The notes: a model not told the origin generated them from the letters alone. A DNA stretch of 64,000 nt from Microcella pacifica (GCF_009371975.2 NZ_VIKT02000004.1:104789-168788), one strand, 5' to 3'; positions 46,801-54,712 are shown, numbered from the stretch's first letter. Program-made: numbers and translations.

Positions 46801-47402
46801 TCGAGGCGGTGGATGCTCAGCTCACGGTTGCCGAGGATCAGCTCCACCTCCCGGTCGACGGGGATGCCGAGCCGCTCGAGCTGCTCGGCGTAGGCGGCGA
46901 GCTGCAGGAGTGCGGTCACTTTGGCGCGGCGCGCGAGTTTGCTGTCTTGCACGCGGTAGGCGCCGTCGGGCGTCCGCACGAGGAAGTCGGCGTACCCGAC
47001 GAAGGCGATCGGCAGGTCGCCCCGCTCCCCTGTGCTGTGGTCGCGGTCGACGAAGGTGGCCTGCACGATGACGGGAACGCCGCGCTGCAACGCGTCGAGT
47101 GTTTGCTCGGCGAAAGGTTCGACGGCGTCGAGCCCGGCACTGTCGGCACGCGTAATCTCGAGCACGTCGTCGGGGTGGGCGGCGCGGGCGCGGTAGTCGG
47201 CGATGATCGCGGCCTCGTGGGCGTCGCCCATGGCGGAGGTGCGCTCGAGCATCGCGTCTTTCGGCTGCTCGACGGCGGGCAGCCGCCCGAGCCGCGCGTC
47301 GAGGTCGCGCGCGACCGCGAACTCGCACTCGGCGGCGCGACTGAGGTCGCTCGCCGAGGTGACGAGCAGTCGCTCGCCGTGCTCGTTCGTGGTCACATAC
47401 AC
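43809..47402 (-). CDS. TM0106-family RecB-like nuclease fused to SF1 helicase
   Basis: A 1197-aa DNA-processing protein. The N-terminal PD-(D/E)XK nuclease has GYADFLVRTPDGAYRVQDSK (about residues 135-155). A CxxCxxC cluster (CRSCAWC, about 240) may hold an Fe-S centre. An RNase H-like 3'-5' exonuclease segment starts LYFDFEGDPL (about 340). The C-terminal UPF1-like helicase has Walker A GPPGTGKT (about 815), Walker B VIDEAGQFAL (about 930), and GTVDKFQGQEA with VAISRAQ. GGAGG precedes GTG 47402. Likely role in repair or defence against foreign DNA. Confidence 0.9.
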   Translation of the reverse strand: MYVTTNEHGERLLVTSASDLSRAAECEFAVARDLDARLGRLPAVEQPKDAMLERTSAMGDAHEAAIIADYRARAAHPDDVLEITRADSAGLDAVEPFAEQTLDALQRGVPVIVQATFVDRDHSTGERGDLPIAFVGYADFLVRTPDGAYRVQDSKLARRAKVTALLQLAAYAEQLERLGIPVDREVELILGNRELSIHRLDDIAPVLRARRARLHQLLRDRDAAGAPIAWRDPSVTYCRSCAWCEHEIAAHDDVSQVAGLTGTQWTKLGAAGIETLAQLAESRGAVDGIAASTLDTLRLQAELQRQAAGADPGTAPPVRVRDPAVLHALPAPSPGDLYFDFEGDPLYTEHDPARWGLDYLFGMVDADSRFTAYWAHSFADERDALLAFLADVQARRAIHPDLHVYHYAAYERTHLRSLSARHGVGEDIVDEWLRSGLLVDLYPVVRKALRVGSPSYSIKYLEPIYWPEAREGAAVARGDDSVAEYVRSRELRAAGDTAAAQQILDDIGDYNRVDCVSTLRLASWLRELAAEHPAPAPAFLDDEDDAVSDGPEIDDSPLRTALLELAANVDGTPSTEPDRSPEQRALAYAAAAIDYHRREHKTYWWEHFDRLVAPLDEWADVRDVFTVAPDAPHDATPWGKTGKQRSLRRTLTLHGTWAPGSRPTVGGMSGPFAVYDQPAPMQSNNRDRLARSTRSVSIAAVADDHIVVTETLADGVDEYSDLPVALTPGPPPPAGQQKPAIEEWGAALVDALSAPQGVWPAEPVGDLLRRRPPRTRSGAPLAPVTPGAHGEPDRVAAVVASLLDLDRSYLAVQGPPGTGKTYLGSHVIATLVRDHGWKVGVVAQSHTTVEHVLDGVVQAGLDGRLVGKAPKRGADTADYATARWTVLGAADQLDIFTTDRPEGYVIGGTAWDFAHPQRVGRRSLDLLVIDEAGQFALAATIAASVSATNLLLLGDPQQLPQVSQGSHPEPIDGSALGYLSDGHDVLPDDFGYFLAETRRLHPALAEPVSRLSYEGQLRAHASAAVRELDGVAPGLHPVPVEHHGNATESVEEADQVVRLVQQHLGTEWYDGEQVCAPTRTIRDDDIIVVTPYNAQQQCIRERLDAAGLHDTRVGTVDKFQGQEAVIAIVSLAASSSRDAPRGMEFLLNRNRLNVAISRAQWAAYLVYSPGLLDSLPATPGGVAELSAFIRLTEERPD

Positions 47403-47519
47403 GGGAATCCTCCTCTGGCCGGGGCTCTGCTCGTGTCCTCATTGTGACCCCTACCTCTGACACGGGTGGTGGGCTCTTCCGGTTCACCTTGACCTCGTGC
47501 GGCGATCACCGGGGGATGA

Positions 47520-47912
47520 TCACCCCCACAACACTGACAGTCCGGACAGGCGGGCGAATGCGGCGTCAGCAGACACCAGCTCGAAGCCTTCGCTCATCGC
47601 TTGCGCTGCCAACATGCGGTCAAAGGGATCGCGGTGCGGCCAGTCCAGCAAGCCTGCAGTGATTGCGTGGCGCGCCTCGATGGCAATCAGGTCTGCCCCG
47701 AGTCTTGTGACCTGTTCGTCGAAGGAGTGCACGAGCGCGGTCGCTTCGGGCAGCCGCCCCAGGCGGTTCTTCGTGGCGATCTCAAACGCGCTCGCCGCCG
47801 ACACCACCAGGGGCTCGCGACGATCGGCAACTCGGGCTCGAACAGCCTCCGGCAAACGATGCGGTGCAGCCAGCGCCCAGATCAGCACATGCGTATCGAG
47901 CAGAAGAGTCAC
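47520..47912 (-). CDS. PIN-domain ribonuclease toxin (VapC-like)
   Basis: A 130-aa endoribonuclease toxin. Acidic metal-binding residues are all present: Asp in LLLDTHVLIWAL, Glu in SAFEIATKNRLGRL, Asp in DPFDRMLAAQA and Asp in LVSADAAF. GTG 47912 overlaps the antitoxin stop (GTGA). Intact counterpart of the decayed toxin at 39324. GGGGG/CCCCC around 47512-47528 could form a weak terminator over its stop. Confidence 0.92.
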   Translation of the reverse strand: MTLLLDTHVLIWALAAPHRLPEAVRARVADRREPLVVSAASAFEIATKNRLGRLPEATALVHSFDEQVTRLGADLIAIEARHAITAGLLDWPHRDPFDRMLAAQAMSEGFELVSADAAFARLSGLSVLWG

Positions 47913-48172
47913 GGCGACGACTCCCCGGGGCTGGCACCGAGTACGCCCTCCCACGCAGCAAGTTCGGACTCGGGCAGCGGTTCGAAGAACGACGTGGGGG
48001 TGTCGAGCCCGGGCAAGAATCCCAGCTCGCGCTCGGCCGACGGCTCGAAGGCCACCAGGCGGGCGACGGGAACTCCCCCGCGAGCGATGACGATCTCGTC
48101 GCCGCGCTCCACCCGCGCGAGCAATTCAGAAAGGCGAGTCTTCGCCTCGTGCACATTCACCTGGTTCCCCAT
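47909..48172 (-). CDS. Phd/YefM-type antitoxin of the PIN pair
   Basis: An 87-aa antitoxin: NVHEAKTRLSELLARVERG and EIVIARGGVPVARLV are the Phd DNA-binding fold; the C-terminal FEPLPESELAAWEG contacts the toxin. ATG 48172 lacks a Shine-Dalgarno but has TACACT (48181-48186) eight bases upstream, so a leaderless mRNA is likely. Direct repeats CTTAGT flank this box. Confidence 0.9.
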   Translation of the reverse strand: MGNQVNVHEAKTRLSELLARVERGDEIVIARGGVPVARLVAFEPSAERELGFLPGLDTPTSFFEPLPESELAAWEGVLGASPGESSP

Positions 48173-48191
48173 GTTGACTAAGTGTAGTGAA

Positions 48192-48662
48192 CTAAGCATC
48201 GAAGCGCTCCGTCTTGAGGTGCAATCCAGCGAGGGTCGGGGCGGGCGGCTCGTGCTCGCGCACTCCGCGGGTGTGGCTGATCAGCACCGCGCGCAGGCGC
48301 ACGGCGGCTCGGTCGGCGGCGGTGGATGCGGCGAGCATCCACTCGCGATCAAGGCGGCCGGGGTCGGGGCCACCGCGACGCTCCAGACCCAGGATGAGTT
48401 CGGTCGCACCCGAATGCTGCGCGACCGCGTCGATGACGGTGAAGAGCGTGTCGGCGGCGTCGGCGGGCGCGCGGCGCGGCAGGTCGTCGCACGGCATCGC
48501 CGCGCCCCCGAACCCGTCGTCGTTCGCCGGAAAGAACAGCCACAGCTGCCAACGAATCGCCGGCCCGAGCGCGTAGGCGAGCTGCGCCTCGGGGGGCCGC
48601 AGGTCGTCTTCGGTCACGGGCCGGGTGACGGTGGGCTGGTACGTGCGAAAGGCGCCGGTCAT
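48192..48662 (-). CDS. Uncharacterised actinobacterial protein, possibly JAB/RadC-like (copy 2)
   Basis: A 156-aa paralogue of 40796-41224, with a longer N-terminal insertion (TVTRPVTEDD) and C-terminal tail. The same ELILGLERRGGPDPGRLDREW block is present. ATG 48662 aligns exactly with the start of copy 1 (MTGAFRTY). It lies just upstream of the Phd/PIN pair on the same strand and is divergent from the XRE gene. Confidence 0.72.
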   Translation of the reverse strand: MTGAFRTYQPTVTRPVTEDDLRPPEAQLAYALGPAIRWQLWLFFPANDDGFGGAAMPCDDLPRRAPADAADTLFTVIDAVAQHSGATELILGLERRGGPDPGRLDREWMLAASTAADRAAVRLRAVLISHTRGVREHEPPAPTLAGLHLKTERFDA

Positions 48663-48764
48663 GCGGGGCAGGATGCCCGAATTCTGTCGACGATCTGCCG
48701 CCCGACGCCTAGCTGGTGAATCCGCATGAGGCATCTCGTAGACGGGAGGAGTTTCGAAGAGTAC

Positions 48765-48786
48765 AGTTATGCGTATACGCATAACT
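48765..48786. promoter_or_regulatory. 22-bp perfect palindrome before the XRE gene
   Basis: AGTTATGCGTA followed directly by its exact reverse complement. It ends 11 bp before GTG 48798 and overlaps the ribosome site region (AGGAG at 48787-48791). This is the expected form of an operator for the HTH dimer coded downstream. Confidence 0.75.
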
Positions 48787-48797
48787 AGGAGAAGCTC

Positions 48798-49400
48798 GTG
48801 CCCACTGCCGCCGACACCGTTCGCACAGCTCGAACGCGCGCGCGCATTTCGCAGTCAGCGCTGGCACGTCGAGCAGGTGTCGCTCAATCGACCGTGAGCC
48901 GCATCGAGAGTGATGATCTCGACCCCACGTGGTCGACCATGCAGGCGCTGCTTCTGGCTGCAGGCTGGGCGGCCGAGCCGACGCGCACTGACGCGGCTGA
49001 CCTCATCTCGGCCCCGAGTGCCGCGCGCGCGATCACGACACATCTGCGACGCGGAGACGAAGAGGCGGGCATCCGTGATCTGACAGAAGCAGTAGGCCGC
49101 CTCAAGCGTTTTGTCTCGCAGAGTGCCCTCGAGGTTCCGCAATGGGTCATTCGCGAGCCGCACACTCCCGTGCCCGACCGTACGTGGCAAACGTTCCTAG
49201 CCACGGCATTCGCATACGCACTGGAGGGCGCGACCGTGTCGATTCCGGCATGGATGCGCGATGTTCCCGCGCTCGACCGTGAGACGGCTTTGGGCGACGA
49301 CCCGAGCCCTGAGTTTCGAGCGTGGCTACGAGAACGCACGCCGGCCGTGTTTCGCGCGAAGAACCTGCTGTCACGAGCTGAAGACTGGGCGATTGCGTGA
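48798..49400 (+). CDS. XRE-family regulator, antitoxin of a nucleotidyltransferase pair
   Basis: A 200-aa protein. Residues 5-55 are an HTH (ARISQSALARRAGVAQSTVS). The remaining 145 residues are a helical domain that ends ARNxL-like FRAKNLLSRAEDW and probably binds the partner toxin. AGGAG precedes GTG 48798. Overlaps the next gene by GTGA. With the palindrome upstream it looks like an autoregulated type IV-like (AbiE-like) module. Confidence 0.82.
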   Translation: MPTAADTVRTARTRARISQSALARRAGVAQSTVSRIESDDLDPTWSTMQALLLAAGWAAEPTRTDAADLISAPSAARAITTHLRRGDEEAGIRDLTEAVGRLKRFVSQSALEVPQWVIREPHTPVPDRTWQTFLATAFAYALEGATVSIPAWMRDVPALDRETALGDDPSPEFRAWLRERTPAVFRAKNLLSRAEDWAIA

Positions 49401-49954
49401 GCGACGGCTATCGGCAACTCAGCGCGGCCGAGATTCGCGAACTCCTGCGAGAACTGCTCGACCGGGCCGCCGCCGAGGGCATCGAGATCGACGCCTATCT
49501 CGTCGGCGGTGCCGCCATGGCCCTGCAACTGGGCCGCGAGCAGCTGACGCCTGATGTCGATGGGCTCTTTCGCCCTTTCGAGGCCGTCGTGCGAATCGGT
49601 CGCGCGATGGCCGAGGAGCATGGGCTCAGCCCGACCTGGGTCAACGAGAACGCTCGACCCTTCATCGTCTTCGACATCGCCGACGAGGCGCATTTCGTCG
49701 AGGTGCCGATCGGCTCTCACACGATCAGGGTCGCTTCGCCGCGCGCGTTGCTCGCAATGAAGATGGCGCGCTACGCCCGCAAGGACTACCCCGACATCAC
49801 GGCGCTCATCACTTCTCTCGGCCTCACCACTGCTGACGAGATCGCCGATCTGACTATCGATGTGCTCGGCGAAGACTCACCCACGATCTCAGAAGGACGC
49901 GACGACCTGGTGTTGCGGGCAGCCGAAGCACTACGTCGCGTCAACCTGAGCTAG
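49397..49954 (+). CDS. AbiEii/DUF6036-like nucleotidyltransferase toxin
   Basis: A 185-aa nucleotidyltransferase-fold protein: YLVGGAAMALQLG followed by TPDVDGLF gives the GG...DxD active site. MARYARKDYPDITALI is the usual C-terminal helix of this family. Relatives transfer nucleotides to tRNA or GTP and act as abortive-infection toxins. Its 3' end overlaps the convergent pRiA4b-like gene by 24 bp. Confidence 0.82.
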   Translation: MSDGYRQLSAAEIRELLRELLDRAAAEGIEIDAYLVGGAAMALQLGREQLTPDVDGLFRPFEAVVRIGRAMAEEHGLSPTWVNENARPFIVFDIADEAHFVEVPIGSHTIRVASPRALLAMKMARYARKDYPDITALITSLGLTTADEIADLTIDVLGEDSPTISEGRDDLVLRAAEALRRVNLS

Positions 49955-51223
49955 TTGCCCACCCAGCATCGCCCACCCGAGCGCTCGCCCGACCGGGGTC
50001 GGCTCGCTGCCCCACTGCCACCGCCGCCGTTCGCCCTCGGGGTACGCGCCCAGGTCGCGCAGCGGCTGCAGCGCCCACGACAGCATGTTCGACGCCGTCG
50101 CCGGCGTCACGCGACCGTGCACCAGTTCGTCGGGCCGATTGCCGCCGCGATCTCGCCAACCCAACGCGCTGAGGTCGCGCGCCATGCGCTCCGCCAGCGG
50201 ATGCTCATCGAGCGCCTCACCCGACACCAACTGCAGCGCCATCAGCAGCATGAGGTCGCGATCGACCGCGCCCGGTTGTCGCGCGACGAGTTGCTCGGCG
50301 ACGTGCTGCCACAGCGTCCGCGAGTCGTTGACCAGGCGCCGCGCCACAGCGGTCCGAGCAATGCGGCCTTTCGCAACGCGCAGAAGCCCGAGCTGCCGCA
50401 TGAGCGCCCGCAGATCGGCAATCGCGAACGTGCGGTCTTCGCGATTCATCATGCCGACATCGCGGTGCTCCCAGTTGAGCTCGCGCATGGCGTCACGCAC
50501 GATCGCGGGCGGCAGCCAACCTGCGGCGGTGAGGGCTGTGCCGTCGGGGCCGATGCGGCGCAGCATCCATTCGATGGGTCTGATGCTGGCGGCAATTGCG
50601 GCGTCGTCAATGATCGGTGGATGCTGCACCGCGGCCGCGATGCGCGCGCACCACTCTGAGCCGACGTCGGTTGTGACGCGCGTGAGGAGGGGGCGCAGAC
50701 GTGGCAGGGAGCGCGTGGCGGCAAGCAGGGTCTGCGCGCTCGTGTTGAGCGAGTCGATGTCGACCGGCTCGGAGGCGGCAGACCGTGCGGCGCGGCGTTC
50801 GTTGAACGAGTGGACTCCGCCGGAGTCGTCGCGCGGCGGGTGCCCGACCGCCGCGAGCACGCACCGCGGGGTGTCGTCGCCGTCGATCGCGGTGATCGTG
50901 AGCCGCCAACTGTCGCCGAAGTCATACTCGTACCAGAGCGTGCCGCCGCCCACGGCGAGGGCCTCGGCGAGTGTGGCGTCAGTGTCGGGTTCGCCGTCGA
51001 ACTCGTCGAGTAGGGACGGCAACAGCCACGCGCGGGGTTCAGGCGCATCCGCGCGCCACCGCTCGAACGGGTCAGCCGAGTCGAAGCGGTGCAGGTGCAC
51101 GTTCTGCCAGCCGAAGAGCCGCTGAATGACGAGGTGCACGACGTCGAGCGACGTGCTCGGGTCGATCGCGATGTCGCGCGTGACGGGTGGCACCGAGTCG
51201 ATCAGTGAGAGGCGCACGTGCAT
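49931..51223 (-). CDS. Plasmid pRiA4b ORF-3 family protein (copy 2)
   Basis: A 430-aa paralogue of 41332-42645. N-terminal DIAIDPSTSLDVVHLVIQRL and WYEYDFGDSWRLTI match the family; the C-terminal region repeats WMLRRIGPDGTALTAAGWLPP of copy 1. ATG 51223 aligns with the start of copy 1; a GTG at 51250 is less likely. Function unknown. The 198-bp gap 51224-51421 holds nothing recognisable. Confidence 0.82.
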   Translation of the reverse strand: MHVRLSLIDSVPPVTRDIAIDPSTSLDVVHLVIQRLFGWQNVHLHRFDSADPFERWRADAPEPRAWLLPSLLDEFDGEPDTDATLAEALAVGGGTLWYEYDFGDSWRLTITAIDGDDTPRCVLAAVGHPPRDDSGGVHSFNERRAARSAASEPVDIDSLNTSAQTLLAATRSLPRLRPLLTRVTTDVGSEWCARIAAAVQHPPIIDDAAIAASIRPIEWMLRRIGPDGTALTAAGWLPPAIVRDAMRELNWEHRDVGMMNREDRTFAIADLRALMRQLGLLRVAKGRIARTAVARRLVNDSRTLWQHVAEQLVARQPGAVDRDLMLLMALQLVSGEALDEHPLAERMARDLSALGWRDRGGNRPDELVHGRVTPATASNMLSWALQPLRDLGAYPEGERRRWQWGSEPTPVGRALGWAMLGGQLAQVDAT

Positions 51224-51421
51224 GGAGACCACGGTAGTTGCTGGTTGCACTTGGATTCTGCTCAGTCTCGGCGACGGCGTGTAACCCGGCTCGGGTCGCC
51301 GCGTTCGAGGTCTACATCGGCCGCAGAGTGTTGAGCGCTACTGTTGCACTCAAGCCAGTAACCCAGGAGGTGGAGAGCATGGAACGTCGCGCCGTCGACT
51401 CCGACGCGGTCAAGCGTACCG

Positions 51422-51691
51422 TCAAGCGCTCAACCGTCGACTCTGCGCGCCTCGAGCGTCGCGAGGTTCCTGCTGGTTTCGTCCGATCAGCCGGAGCCGA
51501 GAATTTTCTGGCTGAGCGCCGCACCGGTCGGTGATGTCGCTCTCGCCCAGTTCTTTCGTGTCGAACCCGAGCCGCAACTGGCGAGCCGGGCTGTCATCGT
51601 CGAGATCTTCGATCCACAGCGCCCACGTCGCAGCGTGAATCGCGTCGTCGGGCAGCACTCCGTGCTTGAGCGCCGAGTCGTGAACCCTCAC
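51422..51691 (-). pseudogene. Truncated toxin-like partner of the RHH protein
   Basis: Starts at GTG or ATG near 51691, overlapping the RHH stop. The first 45 residues (MRVHDSALKHGVLPDDAIHA; LWIEDLDDDSPARQLRLGFD) look like the start of a small toxin family that pairs with such RHH proteins. After FDTKELGE the sequence loses family character and drifts to a basic tail ending SRRLSA. I infer a 3' truncation; the tail may not be functional. Confidence 0.55.
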
Positions 51692-51939
51692 GCAGTCAGC
51701 GCTTCGCGGATCACTTCAGAACGGCTTTTGCCTTCTCGCTCAGCACGCGCGTCGAGCATGGCGATCTCATCTGCGGTCAGCCGCAGTGCGACTACCTGAG
51801 ACGGCTGAGCGCCACGCCCAGGACGCCCGCGCCCGCGCTTCTTGAGCGCCGCGACGTCGTAGCCCGCTTCGGCCTCAGCGGCCCACGCCACGATCTGCTC
51901 CTCGGTCACGGGCTTGCCGTTGATGGTTTCGTTCGCCAT
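51688..51939 (-). CDS. Ribbon-helix-helix antitoxin-like protein
   Basis: An 83-aa RHH protein: EEQIVAWAAEAEAGYDV, KKRGRGRPGRG, VVALRLTADEIAMLDA, REGKSRSEVIREAL. Paralogue of 42683-42946. ATG 51939 has TACAAT seven bases upstream (51947-51952) and no Shine-Dalgarno, so probably leaderless. Confidence 0.82.
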   Translation of the reverse strand: MANETINGKPVTEEQIVAWAAEAEAGYDVAALKKRGRGRPGRGAQPSQVVALRLTADEIAMLDARAEREGKSRSEVIREALTA

Positions 51940-51946
51940 GCCGATT

Positions 51947-51965
51947 ATTGTATAACGAAATTACC
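51947..51965 (-). promoter_or_regulatory. Leaderless promoter with conserved operator (RHH copy 2)
   Basis: Minus-strand GGTAATTTCGT followed by TATACAAT; identical 11-bp block to the one before the orphan RHH gene at 42962-42972, placed at the same distance from the start codon. Confidence 0.6.
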
Positions 51966-51982
51966 GCAGCGCCAGGGGAAGC

Positions 51983-53262
51983 TCACTCCGACTCGGGCTC
52001 CCCCACCTCAGCAAACTTCGCCGCCATCGTCAGGTTCCCCCGCGTCAGCTTCTTAATGGTCACATCCTGAGCCTTGTCGTTCGCCAACCGCAGGTTGCGC
52101 TCGGAGCCCTGCAGGGCATCCTTCACCTTCTGCAACCGCGCGATCGCCTTGTCGATCTCGTCGATCGCTTCGTTGTATCGGCGCGCAGCGAGGTCGTAGT
52201 TGCGCGCGAATCCCGTCTTGAACGCATCCAGATCGCTCTCGAAGTTCGTCACATCAACGTTCTGCGCCTTCACCAGTGCCAACTCCTGCTTGTACTGCAG
52301 CGACCCGAGCGCCGCATTACGCAGCACCGTGATCGACGGACAAGAAGAACTGCGGACGCACCACATACATCTTCGGGTACCGGTGCGAGACATCGACAGA
52401 GCCGGAAGTTGTAGAGCTCGCTCTCGGGCTCGAGCAGCGACACGAGCACCGCGTACTCGCAGCCCTTCTCGGTGCGGTCTTTGTCGAGCTCGCGCAAGAA
52501 GTCTTCGTTCTTCTTCTTGGTGGCCGTGCCGTCGTTCTCGTTCTTCATCTCGAACATGATCGACACGATCTCGGTGCCGGCATCATCCGAGTCACGAAAG
52601 ATGTAGTCGCCCTTGCTGCCCGACCGCGCGTCGTTGTCTTTCTCGAAGTACGCGCGCGGAAAAGCCGTGGCGCGAATGCGGTTGAACTCGGTCTCGCAGT
52701 GCTGCTCGAGCGTCTCGCCGACCATCTTGGTCGACAGCCGCGCCTTCATGTCTTTGAGCCGCTCGATCGCGTCGTCGCGATCTTTGATCTGCGTCTCGTA
52801 CTTGTCTTGCAGTGCCTTCTCGCCGAGCGCCTTCTGCGCTTCGGCCATTTCGAGGTCGGCCTTGAGCCGGTCGCGCTCTTTCTCAACGCGCGTGGTCGCT
52901 TCGATCACGGCCAGCTGCTTCGCCTGATCTGACGCCTGGATGCTCGCCTTCAGCTTCTCGACCTCCGCAACCTTCTCGGCCAGCTGGTCTTGAAGCTTTG
53001 CCGCGAGCTTGGCCTCGGCGAGTTCCACAGCCGACTGCCTCTCGGCGCATGCCTGCTCAAGCTCACTGAGCAGCTTCGCCCGCTCCGCATCTGCCTGAGT
53101 CTGCGCCAGCTTGAGCTCTTGCTTCTTCTCGCGCTCGGCAAGCTCAAGACGCTCGTGAAGCTGCTTATCGAACTCAGTACCGCGCACCTGCTTGAGGATG
53201 TCGGCGTATCCGGCCTCGTCAATCGTGAAGGCCTTGCCGCAGTTGGGGCAGATGATTTCGCG
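51983..53262 (-). pseudogene. DUF2130 protein broken by two frameshifts
   Basis: The gene starts (GTG 53262) with a zinc-finger-like EIICPNCGKAFTIDEAGY, then a long coiled coil rich in Lys/Glu (about residues 30-190) and the DUF2130 nuclease-like core ([33 protein letters not shown]). At about 52407 the frame shifts after YN. The stretch [20 protein letters not shown] reads in a second frame, and at about 52341 a second shift returns [14 protein letters not shown] in a third frame that runs to 51983. Each break fits one extra T on the coding strand. Either a real pseudogene or two assembly errors. Confidence 0.85.
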
Positions 53263-53355
53263 CACTAGGGGTGGCCTTTCGTTGACGCCAGGAGCCGCAC
53301 AATTGTCGTCCTGCCACAGACTCACCGTGTCGCCTCTGTATGTGAGGATTCAAGC

Positions 53356-54693
53356 ATGTCTGACGACCAGCTCGACGACGACGTTCTCGACGCCGACGAC
53401 ATCATCGAACTGCTCTACGACTTCGCCTTGCTCGAGAGCATTGGCACCCCCCTGGAAGAGGACGGCGACGATGGCATCGTGCGGCGCGCGGGCCGCACGC
53501 ATTGTCACTCGCAATGGTCAGGCGACGACATTCCGGCATATGAACTTCACGTCACGACGTGGACTGACCCGAATCACGATGCGGTGGTCGACCACTTCGA
53601 TGACGACTTCCGCGACTGGTCACGCCTGCTCTTCGTCGTTGCGGGCGACGGCTGGAGCGTCGCTGGACTCGCCGGCCAACTCGATTCGATCATCCCGCAT
53701 GACATCGTCGAGAGAGTCGTCGACTGCGTCGGGGGCCGCGTCGTGACTCAACGCGAGATTCCCGAGCCATGGTGGTTCACTGCCCGCTTCAGGACGACGC
53801 AACAGATTCTCGAAGAGTTCGACCGGTTGGGCATCTCGCACGCACCCATCGAGGGCGACGACCTGGAGCGAATGCTCGACATCGACCCGTACCTTCGCGA
53901 GTGCATCCCCGATGACACATATCGGCCCATCACCATCACGCGCGAACCGAGTTCTCTAGGCACAGCCACACTCCATCTCTTGATCGAAGACCGTCTGGCA
54001 GAGATGGCATCGGACTTCGCCGCTTCGTACCTATGTTTGCCCAGCGACGGAGAGTGGGCTATCTGCGCGGGCGATGGATGGACAGCCACCTTGACCGCCG
54101 ATGGCAACGTCCGCTACCCACTGGTGCTGTGGGCGGCAGAACTGATGGGCGCCATGGGCGGCTCTCTTGTTGCCCACTCCCCGACCGCCGACCCGCTATT
54201 CAGCAACCCGGTAACGATTGACGCATTCAGCGCGCTCGGCGTGATGGTGCGCCTGCCCTACGACACGGTCGAGAAACTCAACGAATCTTACGAGGCGGAC
54301 GATTTCACACCACCCAAGACCCTCATCACCCTGAGCGCCCGGTTGCAATCAGACTTGAGCTTCTTCGCGCGTGAAGCCCTGAGAACTTGGGCGGCCGCCT
54401 ATTTGGCGAGCCGGATGCTCACCAACCCAGGCCCGCAGCTCAGCGAGCGCGAATTCGTGGTGGTGGGAATGGCACGACGCACCTGTTGGGCCGCGCTCTC
54501 GCTTGCGTTGCTCGGCATCGACAGAGCCAAGCTAGGAAGGCCCCACCTCGTCGACTCAACGCTTCGGGAGGTCATGCTCAATGATGTTCGCATGTGGGAG
54601 GACATAGCTGGGTCCATGACCGAAGCACGAGGGTTGCGGAGTGGAGTCCCGCATAGTGGTGTAACCCACGGTGGTCGCGCACGTCGTTACTGA
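53356..54693 (+). CDS. Hypothetical protein, 3' end replaced by insertion sequence
   Basis: About 433 native residues, acidic and soluble, of no family I recognise. Segments include LLYDFALLESIGTPLEEDGD, LLFVVAGDGWSVAGLAGQ, and ISHAPIEGDDLERMLDID. The IS256-type element begins at 54655, so the last 12 codons or so (HSGVTHGG...) come from the IS left end. The gene is probably truncated. ATG 53356, divergent from the DUF2130 pseudogene. Confidence 0.7.
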   Translation: MSDDQLDDDVLDADDIIELLYDFALLESIGTPLEEDGDDGIVRRAGRTHCHSQWSGDDIPAYELHVTTWTDPNHDAVVDHFDDDFRDWSRLLFVVAGDGWSVAGLAGQLDSIIPHDIVERVVDCVGGRVVTQREIPEPWWFTARFRTTQQILEEFDRLGISHAPIEGDDLERMLDIDPYLRECIPDDTYRPITITREPSSLGTATLHLLIEDRLAEMASDFAASYLCLPSDGEWAICAGDGWTATLTADGNVRYPLVLWAAELMGAMGGSLVAHSPTADPLFSNPVTIDAFSALGVMVRLPYDTVEKLNESYEADDFTPPKTLITLSARLQSDLSFFAREALRTWAAAYLASRMLTNPGPQLSEREFVVVGMARRTCWAALSLALLGIDRAKLGRPHLVDSTLREVMLNDVRMWEDIAGSMTEARGLRSGVPHSGVTHGGRARRY

Positions 54694-54712
54694 CGTGAAC
54701 GCGGTCACCGTG
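54667..54712. repeat. Hairpin inside the IS left end
   Basis: CACGGTG (54667-54673) pairs with CACCGTG (54706-54712), and ACGTC (54681-54685) with GACGT (54692-54696). It lies between the two halves of the left inverted repeat. It could block read-through transcription from the flanking gene into the transposase. Confidence 0.6.

Noticed and set aside
45807..47447. 546-codon plus-strand frame opposite the TM0106-type gene
   Set aside because: Gly/Val-rich shadow of a clearly coding minus-strand gene.
52270..53325. DUF2130 ORF as an intact gene with an unusual C-terminus
   Set aside because: The tail after SELYN is arginine- and cysteine-rich and unlike the family, while the expected family sequence continues in two other frames.
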